NCBI GenBank assembly: GCA_005281725.1
Contig: SSBO01000005.1
Coordinates: 1-64,000, forward strand
Reading direction: 5' to 3'
Length of the DNA stretch: 64,000 bases
From: Wuchereria bancrofti
Taxonomy: Eukaryota; Nematoda; Chromadorea; Rhabditida; Onchocercidae
How positions within the stretch are numbered: the stretch's first letter is position 1; each line of letters begins with the position of its first letter. Of this stretch, positions 1 to 13,200 are shown piece by piece. Under the pieces are notes generated by a model. The model did no database searches. It was given only the letters and a program-made list of their open reading frames with translations, and was not told the origin of the DNA. The position numbers were made by a program, and so were the translations under genes.

Positions 1-2650
1 AAAAAAAAACGAAAAAACCAAAAAAAAGAAAAAAAATCAAAAAAGCAAAAATAAAAATAAAAAAAATAAAAAAATAAAACAATTTAATTGTATTGCTAAT
101 GCTTGGATTGTTGTATTATTAAATCTTGAACTTTTTTTTTTTTTGTTTATGTTACTTATCGTTTTTCACCAAAGTATTTTTTACCATTATCATATCATAT
201 GGTCATGTTTCACTTTTGTTGTCAATAATTCTTTCTGGATTTTATTAATATCCTTTTTTTTTTATTTTATTAACTTTTTATTTAATGTGTTTTTTTATTA
301 ATATATTTTATTGTTATCCTTTTTTGATTACTATTAGCCTTTCTACTGTTTTTGTGTGGGGGTCAAGAATCACTGTTATAATTATGTCCACAGATTTTTT
401 TCTTTCATCTTGATTATTTTTTGGTCGCCAAATTATTTGGATGGAATTTTTTGCTTTTAACTACTAGGTGGCCTGATATAATTTAATTTTCTTTTTATTC
501 CCTGCAGATTGATAGTTTTGGTTTTAATGTTTTTGTCGGAGTTAAGAATTTTAAATTTGGATGTCTCTAAGTTTTTTTTAAACTTAGAGACAATCTTTTA
601 AGGGTTGTTTTTTGATACTGAAGAAATTAATATTTCAACTTTGACTTGTAAATATATTTGAAATTGTATTCATAACAGATATGAGAGATTAGTCTTTTGT
701 TTTAAGTATGACATATTTAGATTTTCAACAATTTTAATAATTTTAATGTCTATTAAATCATAAATATTTTAGTGTTATTAATTAGGATCACTCGCTGCAA
801 TGTCTTTCATTTACAAATCGCTCATGAGATTGTATATTACGAAATTTTAAATGTCGATATTTTTTTAATTTTTGAGATGTAAAGTGCAAATTTGTAATTG
901 GTATTTTATATTTTTCTCTGTAATTTAATATTCATTACTTTCTTAATTCTTCTTTTAGTTTAACTACTGTATCCTTTGTAATTAGAAATATGATATGAAA
1001 AGATTTTTTTTTAACCAGAATGATTTTAAGGTAGTTAATAGCATTTTTGTTTATTTTTGTTTATCTCAGTTCTTTTCTTTAAGGCTTCTGATTTCCCTTA
1101 ATATTAATTAAGCGCTTAAAAATATGGTTAATAGCACGGGTTCAATTATTATGATCGATTTTATTGTTTAATAACTTAATGTATTCACTTTTATTTCAAC
1201 TGGATTTCTTTGTCTCAGATTTCTTTGTTTTGGTATAGCAGTTTATTTGCTATAGGTAGTAATACCAAGTAATAGTGTTGATAGTGTTAGTGATAATATT
1301 AATGATAACCGTTGATAATATTCTTTGTTCAGAAAATTGTTCCATCGTTTTCATCGGTTTTTATTTGCTGCTTATTGTTGTTGCATCTTTTACTGTTTAT
1401 TGACATTTTTTATTTGTAGGAAAAGTGCCTATTAATGTTTCATTTTTGCTATTTAATTTCCCAGTATATTAATGTTTATTGCTTAGCTGATTGTTTATTT
1501 ATTGTTTGTTGGTTGTTGTCCAAAACTGAGTATTGTTTATTTGTTTTTTGTTGATATATTAGCTGCATTCATTTTTTAATACTGTTTTAATATTTTTAGT
1601 AAGTTGTTTTTAAATTTAGTAACTTTTTTGAAGATTTCCTATGATTTGTTCTGATTAATAATTTTTAGAAATTTGCTTGGTTTTAAGAAAAGATAATTTG
1701 ACTGTGTTTTTCTGTAATTATTCTTTGGTTTCATTTTATTTCTCCTAGTTTCCCTCTTTATTGTATGTGGAATTTCATCTTTTTAATTTTTTTTCTTCAA
1801 ATTCTTCAATGTTTTATCAAATTTATCGTTTTTTGGAAGTCGATAAATAGTTTCTAATTCTTTTAGGATTATATAATTGTGAGAATTACATTTATTATTT
1901 TTATATTTATAAGTATTTGTGCTTTTCTATTTCAGAACTTTTTCTTGATAAAAGTAATGAAAGAATGACAGTGTCTGAGATTAGAGTTTGTTATTTGGTA
2001 TTAGTGTGACTGTAATCAAATCGAAATTTTATTTGTGTTTTCTTTGTATGCTTTATATTTAAGATAGCAATCCGATTTTCCGGAAAGAAATTTAAAAGTT
2101 TAAATTTTCTAACTTTTAACTTTTACTCCTCTCTTGGTTTCCCAGTTGTTTGCTTGATTTTTCAGCTTTTTGCATTATTTAATTTTTGCTTACAATTAAA
2201 TTATTTCTATTTTGATTGTTTTCAATCGCTTTAAAATTAATTTGTTTGTCTTCTTTTGTTTTCTTGTTGTTTGCTCTTAAATTTTTACAAATTGATCTTA
2301 ATAAGAAACAATAGAAATAACATCTTTTTCTTTTTTATTTTCTTTGTTTCCTGTTATCAAAGGAAAACGCTAGCATATTTAATTAATAAAATTTTAATTA
2401 TTAATAGAAAAACTTAATTTTTTCAATTTTCTCTGTTTTCTGTCTCTCTCTCTTCACTTTGTCTACCACGTAGTAATATGCTAATTTTTTTTTTAATTTT
2501 CGATGCTATAAATTAAATTTATTTCATTTTCTTCTTCTTTATAATTTCTTCTGATTTATGGCCTACTCTGTTATCAGTTTTGTATGCATTATTGATTACT
2601 TTATTTACTGTGTGCAATTTAATTTCGATCATTTGTTGATTATATTTTAT
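1..2650. other. T-rich non-coding stretch, no gene seen
   Basis: The + strand is dominated by T runs with few A runs, and all long open frames here would encode only Phe/Leu/Ile/Tyr-rich strings, which is a base-composition effect. I see no splice-phased exons or recognisable protein. The window begins in an A-rich tract (1-80), after which the strand bias switches to T. It may be intergenic or part of a long intron of a gene outside the window. Confidence 0.6.
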
Positions 2651-5600
2651 TTTGCAGTAAATGTACTTTTTGCATGCTTTTTTTGCCTAACGTTTTGCAT
2701 AGTTTTTTACCAATTGTTTTATTATTTTTTTTACTTATTTTTCATCTTTTTTTCTTAATTTTTCATTTTTTTTTATTTCTCATCAAATTTTGCACATCTT
2801 TTTTTATTGATTTGCATGGTTTTATCTTATTTTTGCATGCTTTTTTATTTATTATTTATTTCTCAGCAATTTGTGTTTATGCATGTTTTCTTTTATTTTT
2901 TGTTTTCCATACTTTTTTGATTTCTTTTTTATTTCTAAACTGTGTTTTTTGCATGCTTCTTGTTTACTATTTTGCATGTTGTTTTGCACGATTTTTTACT
3001 AATTAATCTAATTTTTATAATTAATCTATTTTATTATTTATTTTTATATGCTTTTTTTTTACTTTTATTTCTTTCGCAATTGCATGTCCTTTTTTACTGT
3101 GTTTGAGGTTTTTTACTGATTAATTTCAATATTCGACTACCAATTTTTGCATGTTTTTTCGATTTAATTTCCATTTCTCAAAAAGTTGAATTTTTTCATA
3201 CCTTTTTTTACTTATTGTTTTGCATGCTTTTTCCTTCTTTTGCTTATATGTGTTTTATTATTTTCATTCGTATGTTTTATTTGATTTACTTTTTATTTCT
3301 AAATAGGTCGTATTTTTATTATTTTTCTTTCCTACTATTTGCATGCCTTTTTATTATTTTACTTAAGCACTTTGTCACTTTTTCTGCATTCTATTTTTAC
3401 TTATTTTTTATTTCTTCTTTTCACTTATTTCTTACCAATTTAACTTATTTTCCGTTTCTCACCAACTCGTACTTTTATAATTTTGCATGCTTTTTCTTAC
3501 TATTTAACTTGCTTTTGATTTTGTAGTAAATATATTTTTTGCATGCTCTTTCGATTACTTTTTTGGTGTACTTTTTGCATGCCTCTTTTTATCCGCATTT
3601 ATGCACGGTGCACGCTTTTTTCGATTTACTTTTCATTTTCCGGCAGCTTTTTTTTTAATTTAATTTCGGTGCTTTTTCCAATTTATTGTTTTGCATGCTT
3701 TTTTGATTAACTTTTTATTTCTTGCCATGACATATTTTTGCAGGTCCTTTTTTGCGTGCTTTTTTCTACTTATTATTTTGCATGCTTTTTTCTTCTTTTA
3801 TTTGTATTTATTTTATTACTTACACTTGAATATTTTACTATTTATTTTTGCATGGTTTTCCACTAATTAATTAATTTAGGGGTTTTTTTTTTAAATTTAT
3901 TCTTGCATGCTCCTTTGTTTTACTTTTTTTGGCCATATTATTTGCATGCCTTTTTTTTATTTGCATATTTGCACTCTTTTTTGATTCACTTTTTGTTTTT
4001 CAATAATTTTTACTTTTGCATGCCTTTTCTTACTTTTGCTTATATCTTTTATATTATTTGTATTTAAATGTTTCATTATTTTTGCATGCTTACTTTGATT
4101 TACTTTCTATTTCTCGATAGCTTGTGTTTCACCTTTTCTTATTTTTTTTTTCCACGATTTTATTGATTGATTCAATTATTTTCCTACTTATCTTTGCATG
4201 TTTTTTATCGTTCATTTCTCAGTAATTTCTATTCTTGCATTCTTTTCTTCCTTTTCGTTTTGCATATTTTTTGGTTTACTTTTTATTTCTCAGTAACTTG
4301 AAAATTTGCATATCTTTTCTAACTTATTGCTTCACATACCTTTTTCTTCTTTTACTTATATGTTTTTATTGTGTGAATTTGCATGCTTTGTTGATTTACT
4401 TTTTTTCTAAGTTGTATTTTTGCATGCTTTTCTCCATTTTGCATGATTTTTTATCAATGTACTAAGACTTATTAGTTTTATTTCTCCGTAACTTTTACTT
4501 TTGCATGCTCTTTTTAACTGTTTTATAGGTTTTTACTAATTAATTTTAACATTTTCCTACCAAATTTTCAGTGCTTTCTTAAATTTAATTTTCACTTCTC
4601 AATAAATTGAATTTTTGCTTTTTTTCTGTACATTTTTTACTTATTGTTTTGCATGCTTTTTTTCTCTTTTACTTATATGTGTTTTATTATTTTCATTTAA
4701 ATGCATGCCTCTCCTTGCTATTTTGCATGTTCTTTTCGATTTTTCATTTCTTGGTAGCTTGTATTTTTGCATGTCCTTTCCTGCATACTGCTTTGTATGT
4801 TTCTTCCTTTACTTGCGTGTTTTTGTTGCTTGCACTTGCACGCTTTTTTGGCTTACTTTTATTTCACAGTTATTTCTATTTTTGCATGATTTACTTATTG
4901 TTTTACGTGGTTTTCTACTAATCAATTAGGTGTTTTCATGTTTATTTTTGCATGCTCTTTTGATTTGCTTTTTCATTTGGTTGTATTTTCTGCATGCCTT
5001 TTTTTATTTGTATTTTTTCACGCTTTTTTCGATTTACTCGTTTCTCAGTTACTTTTACTTTTGCATGCCTCTTCTTACTTTTGTTTTGCATGCTTTTTCC
5101 TTCTTTTGTTTGTATTTGTTTTATTATTTGCATTTGAGTGTTTTATTATCAATTTTTGCATGCTTTACTTACTGTTTTGCATGATTTCCTGTTAATTAAT
5201 TAATTTAAGCGTTTTCTTATTTATTTTTGCATGCTATTTTCATTTGGTTGTATTTCCTGCATGCTTTTTTTATTTGCTTTTTTCGATTTACTTTTCGTCT
5301 CTCAGTAACTTTTACTTTTGCATGCTTTTTCTTAGTTTTGTTTTGCATGCTTGTTCATTCTTTTACTTATATGTTTTATATTATTTGTATTTAAATGTTT
5401 TATTATTTTTGCATGCTTACTTTGATTTACCTTTTATTTCTCGGCAACTTTTATTTTACCTTTCCATATTTTTTTTCCACAGTTTTATTGATTGATTCAA
5501 TTATTTTCCCACTTATCTTTGCATGCTTTGTTGATTTGCTTTTTATTTCTAAGTTGTGTTTTTGCATGCTTTTTCTCACTTACTGTTTTGCATGATTTTT

Positions 5601-6450
5601 TTTTTCTTTTGTTTGCATTTGTTTTATTACCTATTTTTACATGCTTTTACTAATGCGTTGAGTGTTTTCATGTTTATTTTTGCATGCTCTTTTGATTTGC
5701 TTTTTCTTTTGGCTGTATTTTCTGCATGCCTTTTTTATTTGCATTTTTGCACGCTTTTTTCGATTTGCTTTTTATTTCTCGGTGACTATTCTTTATTGTT
5801 TTGTATGCTTTTTTCTTTTGTTTATTATTTGCATGCTTTACTTACCGTTTTGCATAGCTTTCCACTAATTAATTTAAGCGTCTTATTTATTTTTGCATGT
5901 TCTTTTGATTTACCTTTTACGTGCTTTTTTTACTTATTGTTTTGCATGCTTTTTTCTTTTATTTGTATTTGTTTTATTATTTGCATTTGAGTGTTTTATT
6001 ATCTATTTTTGTTTTGTATGATTTTAAGCGCTTTCATATTTATTTATTTTTTTGGTTGTATTCTCTGCATGCTTTTTTTTATTTGCACTTTTTCACGCTT
6101 TTTTTCGATTTACATTTCAATGACTTTTATTTGTACATGCTTTTTCTTATTTTTGTTTTGCATGCTTTTTCCTTCTTTTGCTTACACGTTTCATATTATT
6201 TGTATTTAAATGTTTTATTACTATTTTCGCATGCTTACTTTGATTTCGTTTTTATTTCTCGGTAACTTGTATTTTGCTTTTTTGTTCTGTTTTGTATGAT
6301 TTTCTGCAGTTTCATTGAACCATTTTTTTTTTCTTTTTTTGCTTATCTTTGTATATTTTTTAATTTGTTTTTTATTTTTCAATAACTTGAATTTTTGCAT
6401 GTCTTTCGTTGTTTACTGTTTTGAATGCTTTTTTCTTCCTATATTTCTTT
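2650..6450. repeat. Degenerate TGCATGC / T-tract tandem array
   Basis: About 3.8 kb in which the core TTTTGCATGCTTTTT (often decayed to TGCATG, GCATGTT or GCACGC) recurs every few tens of bases, separated by T-rich filler such as GATTTACTTTTTATTTCTC. Longer copies are nested inside it: the block around 4115-4200 recurs at about 5440-5528, and the block around 4930-5150 recurs at about 5657-5850 and partly at 6050-6170. The core is palindromic (GCATGC), but the T flanks make the array strongly strand-asymmetric. It has no coding value. Confidence 0.85.
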
Positions 6451-8480
6451 TTTTCTTACTTTTACTTATGATATAATTTTTCACTAACTTTTTTGCATTT
6501 TAAGACTCTATTCCTATTTACTACTTGCCTTTGTTGGATTTTTTCTATTTTATTTATTATCTTCATTTTTAAGTTATTTTTGTTTCTACTCATTGCCTGC
6601 CATTAACTTTTGCTCATTTACTTATTACATGAATTTTTCTTGCATATTTTTATTTAATTACTTTTTCTCACTTTTTTCGCTTGTTTATTTGTTATGCATG
6701 CTGTACTGATTGCATGCATGTTACTATGCTACAATTAATTTTAGTGCGTGAACAATTGTCATTAACTTGCTTTACTTTGAAAAAACATAGGAAAAGTATA
6801 GCGACAATTTACTGATAAAAAATAAAGTTTGAAATTTGACAAAATTATGAATCAAACTAAAAACTGCGTACCACAACTTTGAATCAACTGGAAGCGATCA
6901 ATTTAAAAAGGAAAATGGCGAAACGATATAGCTAGTAGCCGACAAACTTTACAACAGAACTTTACAACGATATTAATAACTACTCAAATATATAATTTGA
7001 AAGGTAAAAGTAAAGAAATTAATTGTCAAAGTTAAATAATAGTAAACAAATTGTAATGTAACAGAGAAAATTCGCGATGACATTTGATAAATGTTAGACA
7101 TTGAGATTTGAAATTTATACTAATATTTTCAGATCACCGTTACCGATCGTTATGAAATCATTATATTTTGATCAGCTTACTGTTACAATATACAGTTTCT
7201 TACAGTAATGAGCGGCTTTTACTTAAACGACAACTATAATGAGATTAGCGAAGTCGCAAAACTTTAAACGAAGAAATCGCACGGTTCGATTGAAAATTGA
7301 ATTTCGCATATATGCCGGTAAAATTTGATTACTTTTTAACAGTAAAAGCATCAAAAAGTTGAACTGGAGATTATTGCAAATAATGTGACATTAAATAAGA
7401 CGACAAGAACTGCCATCGTTTTTCTTTTATGAAAAGATCGTATGAAAAATATGCAATTAAAAAACATTTGTAATATAAATGAATTTTTCAGTGTCTTTTT
7501 TGAAAAAAGAAACTTCTTTATTTAACAATTCGTTCCATTGAAGTGAAACAATAATTAATTCGTTGGAAAAACAAATAGAGAAATAAATGTAAGAAGAAAT
7601 CATGCAGCATGCAATGCAATACAACTGCATTTCATGGCATGCAACAGTTACTGTTTTGACAGATGAAACGCGGTGACTTTTTGTCGTCTTCATCTGGTAA
7701 GTAATTAAAAATGTCTACAAAATAACCAATGTTCATATTTCAATTTGTAGTTTGAAATTTGCTGGAAGATTGTATTTTTTGAAAATTTCGAAACCGTTTT
7801 TTTTTTATCTTTTTCAGTTTTTACAATTTTGAATTTAATGCATTTGCACATTGAACAGTATTTGCACTTATTTTCAGACTGCAAGTTGTATTATACGTTT
7901 ATTTACGAAAGTTTTTTCATAAACTTTTTTACATTTTTTGATTTTATTTCTACTTACTGCACGTTTTTCCTGAATTAATTTTGTTTTTGCTTATTACATC
8001 CTAAGTTACTTTTATTTGTGCTCATTGTTTGCCTTTTAACTTTAACTTTTTTCATTTCTTTCCTTGCTGCATGCATTTTTAGGTTTGTTTTGTATAATTT
8101 TTATTTTAATTACTTTTTTAAGTTGCTTATTCTTTGTGCATTCATTGCATGCATTCTGTTATGCTATAATTAATGTTTGTAAATTATTATTACACATATT
8201 ATATATGATTGATTTTTCGAACTTTTGAAATATTCTTGAACTTTTTATTTAATTTATAATTGTTAGGATATCCTCAAAAAAATTTTAATTTATTACTATT
8301 ATAATATCTTACTGTTAAAATATAAAAAGAATATTTTGTTTAATTTATTATTATTAAAATATCTAAAAAAAAAAATTTTTAATTTATTACTATTGGAATA
8401 TCTTACTATTAAAAAATAAGAATAATTTATTTAATTCAAAAATTTTATTTAATTCAAAAAATTTTATTTGATTCAAAAAA
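6451..8480. other. Non-coding; diverged duplicate of about 220 bp
   Basis: The strong T bias ends near 6780. No gene is seen. Two segments, about 6520-6735 and about 7945-8175, share ordered words (TTACT(A)CTT, TTATTACAT, GCTCATT, TGCCTTT/TGCCATTAAC and a GCATGC...TATGCTA(T/C)AATTAAT end), so they look like diverged copies of one element. From 8270 to 8480 short AT-rich tandem repeats occur (AATTTATTACTATT-type units, then three AATTCAAAAAATTTTATTT-type units). Confidence 0.5.
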
Positions 8481-8483
8481 TGT

Positions 8484-8590
8484 TTTGAAAGAGAAGCAAT
8501 AATTGAGAAGGCATATGCAGTAGATGGTCATTTGGAATTATCAAAGATTTCTTTTGAACTTTGTGAACTAAATCTTAACCTTTTCTCTCT
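8484..8590 (+). pseudogene. Relic of an S28 serine carboxypeptidase exon
   Basis: In the frame GAA(8493) GCA ATA ATT GAG AAG the translation runs EAIIEKAYAVDGHLELSK followed by a Cys-Glu pair shortly after. This lines up with KALIEKTYTVDGRAELGK and the following MCEPF encoded by exons 5-6 of the intact peptidase gene 3 kb downstream. Only the second half of that exon is recognisable, no neighbouring exons of the family were found around it, and no acceptor is placed as in the intact gene. I infer a decayed paralogue or a partial duplicate. Confidence 0.6.
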
Positions 8591-9702
8591 CTTTCTCAAA
8601 ATCTTTGATTCCAAAAAAAATTCTAAAAACGAATGCGAACAAAAATCTAGAAGTTTAATTAATACAGAAAAATCAAGATATGAACAAATTTAACAAAAAA
8701 ATCTAAGCATTTGAACGATATAGTGGCTTTTTTTTGTTTACTTAAATTTTACTAGCGAACAAATTTCTATTTTGGATGCATCAAATAATTATTTGAATTA
8801 TATTTATTAGTGTTTACTATATCGTAATTTTTCTAAATTTACTAATTCTTATCAACAAACAAACTGATAAGATTCTCATGATTAACAATTTTTTCATTTA
8901 TTTAAAGCATAGCCACAATTACTCTTCAAATTAGATAATTTTTTTAGCTTTTTAACAATTTTTACTCTTTTTTATTTAACTACAAATATGATTTCAGTAT
9001 CATTCATAATATATTTCTATTATTACTTCTTGTATTGAAATGTAAGCATTTATCAAAATATGAATATCTCATCATGTAGTGTAAGTTTAAAAGCAAAGAA
9101 AATGCAAGCTTTTAAATTTTGTAATCAATATTTGCTATCTTTTGATTTGATCAAGAATTTGTAAAATTTAAGTTAACAAATTTATTTTGATTCAGTCTTT
9201 CTGCTCATAACTTTATTGATTTGCAATTAAAAATTTCCACGGATCAAATATTGGCAACAAGTAAAAATCTTTCATTGTTTTCGTTTTTTTTTTTTTTTAA
9301 TATGAAAAAACATTTAATTTATGATTGGTAAGAAAGAAGAAATTTTGACATCAATTTTATTTAACTCCAAATATTACTTTAATATCATTCCTAATGCACT
9401 TAGAATTTTAGCAAGGAATTATAAATTATTTGTGAGAATAGCAGAATATGATTTAGTGAGAATATTTGTGAGAATATGATTTAATCAAAAAAAAATGTGT
9501 TAAAATAGCAAAGCAATATTTTTCGAATTCAATAATTTAGTAGCTTACAAACTATTTGTTATTTCCAAGTTCTCAGTCTGTTTTGAAATTAATTTCTTTT
9601 AGTCAAAATTTTTTTAATTTCTTTAATCTTTTAATCAAAATCAAAAGAGTTAGAAACTATTTCTTATAATAAAAAATAAAATAATAATATAATAAAAAAT
9701 AA
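8591..9702. other. Intergenic AT-rich sequence, nothing recognised
   Basis: Poly-A/T runs and AT-rich sequence lie between the exon relic and the duplicated 5' end of the peptidase gene. No phased exons, tRNA or repeat array was seen. Confidence 0.6.
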
Positions 9703-10221
9703 AAATAATTCTCTTATAATAGCAAATTTGTTTTAAAGAATGTCACAAACTAAAGGAAACATTTTATCATAATGATAATATCTCATAATTACGAGACATA
9801 TCTAATAATAATAATTTAAATTTAGGAGAAATGATTTTAAATGAAATAACCAAAAAGATTTTCTCATTATTACTTCTGCTATTATCTTACAACAATACTA
9901 ACATATCTGGTATGATAATTCGGAAATCATCGTTGCCAATCATAAAATATGATCGTTTTTANAAATAATTCTCTTATAATAGCAAATTTGTTTTAAAGAA
10001 TGTCACAAACTAAAGGAAACATTTTATCATAATGATAATATCTCATAATTACGAGACATATCTAATAATAATAATTTAAATTTAGGAGAAATGATTTTAA
10101 ATGAAATAACCAAAAAGATTTTCTCATTATTACTTCTGCTATTATCTTACAACAATACTAACATATCTGGTATGATAATTCGGAAATCATCGTTGCCGAT
10201 CATAAAATATGATCGTTTTTA
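9703..10221. repeat. 259-bp direct duplication across an N (assembly join)
   Basis: Bases 9703-9961 and 9963-10221 are the same sequence at a fixed offset of 260, separated by a single N at 9962. I noticed one difference: A at 9938 against G at 10198. Each copy carries the candidate trans-splice acceptor and the start of the S28 peptidase open frame (ATG at 9831 and at 10091). The first copy stops at the N, so only the second continues into the gene. An unresolved scaffold join of two allelic or overlapping contig ends is the simplest reading. Confidence 0.85.
10081..10085 (+). promoter_or_regulatory. Candidate spliced-leader acceptor of the S28 gene
   Basis: AATTTAAATTTAG ends at 10085, five bases before the ATG at 10091, in a stretch with no upstream coding exon. 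Nematode SL1 acceptors often sit this close to the start codon. The duplicate copy has the same site at 9825. Direct evidence would be SL-bearing reads. Confidence 0.45.
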
Positions 10222-13200
10222 TCAAAAGGAAATAGATAATATTTTGATGTCACAAAATTATTCAATTGTATTGAATAAATTAATGAATAAAAATTCAACG
10301 ATAGCAACTAATATTTTACAAATGCAATCAGAAGCACTTAAAAATACTTATCAAGAAATAAAAACTGATTGGATAACACAACGAATTGATAATTTTAATC
10401 CAAATGATAAAAGAGAATTCGAACAGGTTTCTTTTTTCACTTTTTTTTTTTAAAAAAAAAGAAAAAGAAAATAAATTGTATTCGTAGAATATTTGCAAAT
10501 TATTAAATCATTTTTCTTAATATGTTCCAAATTAATCAATATTGTAATTTAAAATGATTAATTTTTTCTTGACTTATCAATAAATATAAATTTATTATAG
10601 CATATTACTGTAATATCTTATAGTTCAAATAATTACAGCGCTATATGTCTAATTTGGAATTTTACAATAATTCTGGTTTGGCATTTTTAAAAATTGGTGG
10701 TGAAAAGGAAATTAGTAAATCAAGGATTGGTAATACAATGAATCCATTTCAAATATGGGCTAAAAAATATGGCGCTGCATGTTTTTATTTAGAGCATCGC
10801 TTTTTTGGAGCAAGTCAACCATTTGAGTAAGTAATTCATTAAATTTGTTAATTACTTTTACAGTAATTAATTTTTACAGTAAAAAGTTGACATATTGCAA
10901 TGAGGGAGCAATAATTTTGACTATATTTAGATGAAAAATTATTAATCTTAAAATTAACACACACACATATGAAATTTCAGAGATCATTCAATGGAAAGTT
11001 ATAAATACTTAACAGTAAATCAAGCATTAGCTGATATAAAAAATTTTATTGTTCAAATGAACGAAATGTTTTTCTTAGACATAGAAAAACCACGTTGGAT
11101 ACTATTTGGTGGTTCCTATGGTGGTTAGTTGTTTTTAATTCTAACAATATGAATGAAATAATTGGTAAAACTGTAAAAATATGTTTCATATTAAATTTTA
11201 TCAAACTTTTAACAAAATTTTTAAACAGATCAGAAAATTTGAAAACTTTTTGGAAAGGGTACTTTTTTCTTTAAATTAATTCTTTGTATATGAATTTCAG
11301 GTGCACTTGCGGCATGGTTTCGTGAAATGAACGAAGAGCTTACTATTGCAGCAATTGTATCGTCTGCTGTGGTTCAAGCTGAAGTCGATTATTATGGTAA
11401 AATTAGATTAATTCAACGAAAAAAAAGTTACTGTCTAATCTCGAAATTTTTTGAAGTTTTAAAATTTTAGAAAGTATAAAATATTAATTATTGGATGAGA
11501 TTAATTTCACATTTTAAGGTCTAGAAAACGAAAGAAAACATTTCAGTTCATTTCATATTAAACTATTAGAATAATTGAAATAAAGTTTTTTTTTAATTAT
11601 TTACTTTTTTTTAAAAAAAAAAAGTTTCAGATTATACCAAAAATTTGGAATATGTATTGAAGGAAGAGAATGCACCGTGCGCAGAAACTATTCGATTAAG
11701 TATAAAAGCACTGATTGAAAAAACATATACCGTAGATGGTAGGGCAGAATTAGGAAAGGTTTTCAAGTGAATTTTTTACTAAAATTTGTCAATTTAACCT
11801 TTAATCTTTTCTTTTTTTTTGATTCTTTCGAATCTTTGATCGTTCCTTCATTGGTTATCTTTTTTTTTTACTATCAATTTATTTTTTATCTTTTTTTTAC
11901 TATCAATTTATTTAGATTATTTTAATTTTTAGTTTGTTCTTTTCTTTTGTAGCATGTGCGAACCATTTACGGAGCCACCAATAGCAAAAGATATACAATT
12001 TTTTCTTGCAAATATTTTGTATACATTTGGAGGTTATATACAGTATGCAGGAGGATGTGTAAATTTTTTAGTTCTTTTTCTTTTTTTTTTTTTTTTCAAA
12101 AAATGTTTACAAAATTTTATTTACAAAAGATCTCAGTGAAAGAAAGAATTTGTCAGTGTATGATAAAATTGCAGCGACTTCCCGATGTGTCTTATTTTTG
12201 TGATCTAATAACAGATGGTAGTGAGACAGATTATATTGGGGTAATTTGGAATGCTTGGAAAATTTATGATCAAATATTTCAATCTGAAGAATGCTTTGAT
12301 CCAAGCTATGAAAGGCATTTAGAAGATTTGAGTGATATCACCTTCATGGATAATGAATTTGGTTACTTTTATTAGTTTGATTGAAATTCGCATAATTTTT
12401 GCAAAATTTTAAACACATTTAATCAGTTTTTTTCTCATCAAAAACAGTAGTAGGTAATAAAAGATTTGACAAATTTCAGAAAAAAAAATCCTTTTCTTAA
12501 ATCTAGAATTTACACGGAAATACTAATTTCTTTTCTTATTTCGTGAACTTTATTGCTATAATAATCATCAATTAATTTTAATTTTTCAAACCAACATAAA
12601 AATGATAATATTCATAAACTGATAGATATGATTAAATTATTTGATATCGAATATCATTATATTTTTGCTTTCTATTTCATAATTCATATTTAATTTTTTT
12701 TTCTTGTTTATACATACATTGTTTGAATTTATTTTTGTAAAAATTAACTTTTTATATTTTCAACTTTAGCATCATATCGTAGTTGGCTATGGCTTTGCTG
12801 TACAGAACTTGGCTTTTTCATTACAACAGACAATGGGAAAAGTATATTTGGATCATCTGTATCACTTGAGTGAGATTAATTATTAAAAATAAAATAAAGA
12901 AAAATTCAATTTCTTTTTTATCTATTTACTAAGCTTTCTTCTTTATAATTATAATATATCTTCCAATACTTTTGGTGGTTTTTCATTTTCCAGTTAAAAA
13001 ATATTAAAAATTTTTTTCTTTTTAATTTAAAAAAATTTAGTATTCAAATAAATGAAACATCTTTCAAATTGCAGTTATCATGCTGATAAATGCATGGACG
13101 TATTCGATGTGCAGTATGACACGGAACGTGCTCGTACTGGCGTACGCAATACATTACGTACATTTGGAGGTTATGATAATTATAAAGTAAATTTTAGCCA

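Noticed and set aside
2558..6265. Many long open frames on the + strand of the T-rich array
   Set aside because: They encode only Phe/Leu/Tyr/Ile/Cys-rich strings forced by T runs, overlap each other in several frames, and show no domain or splice context.
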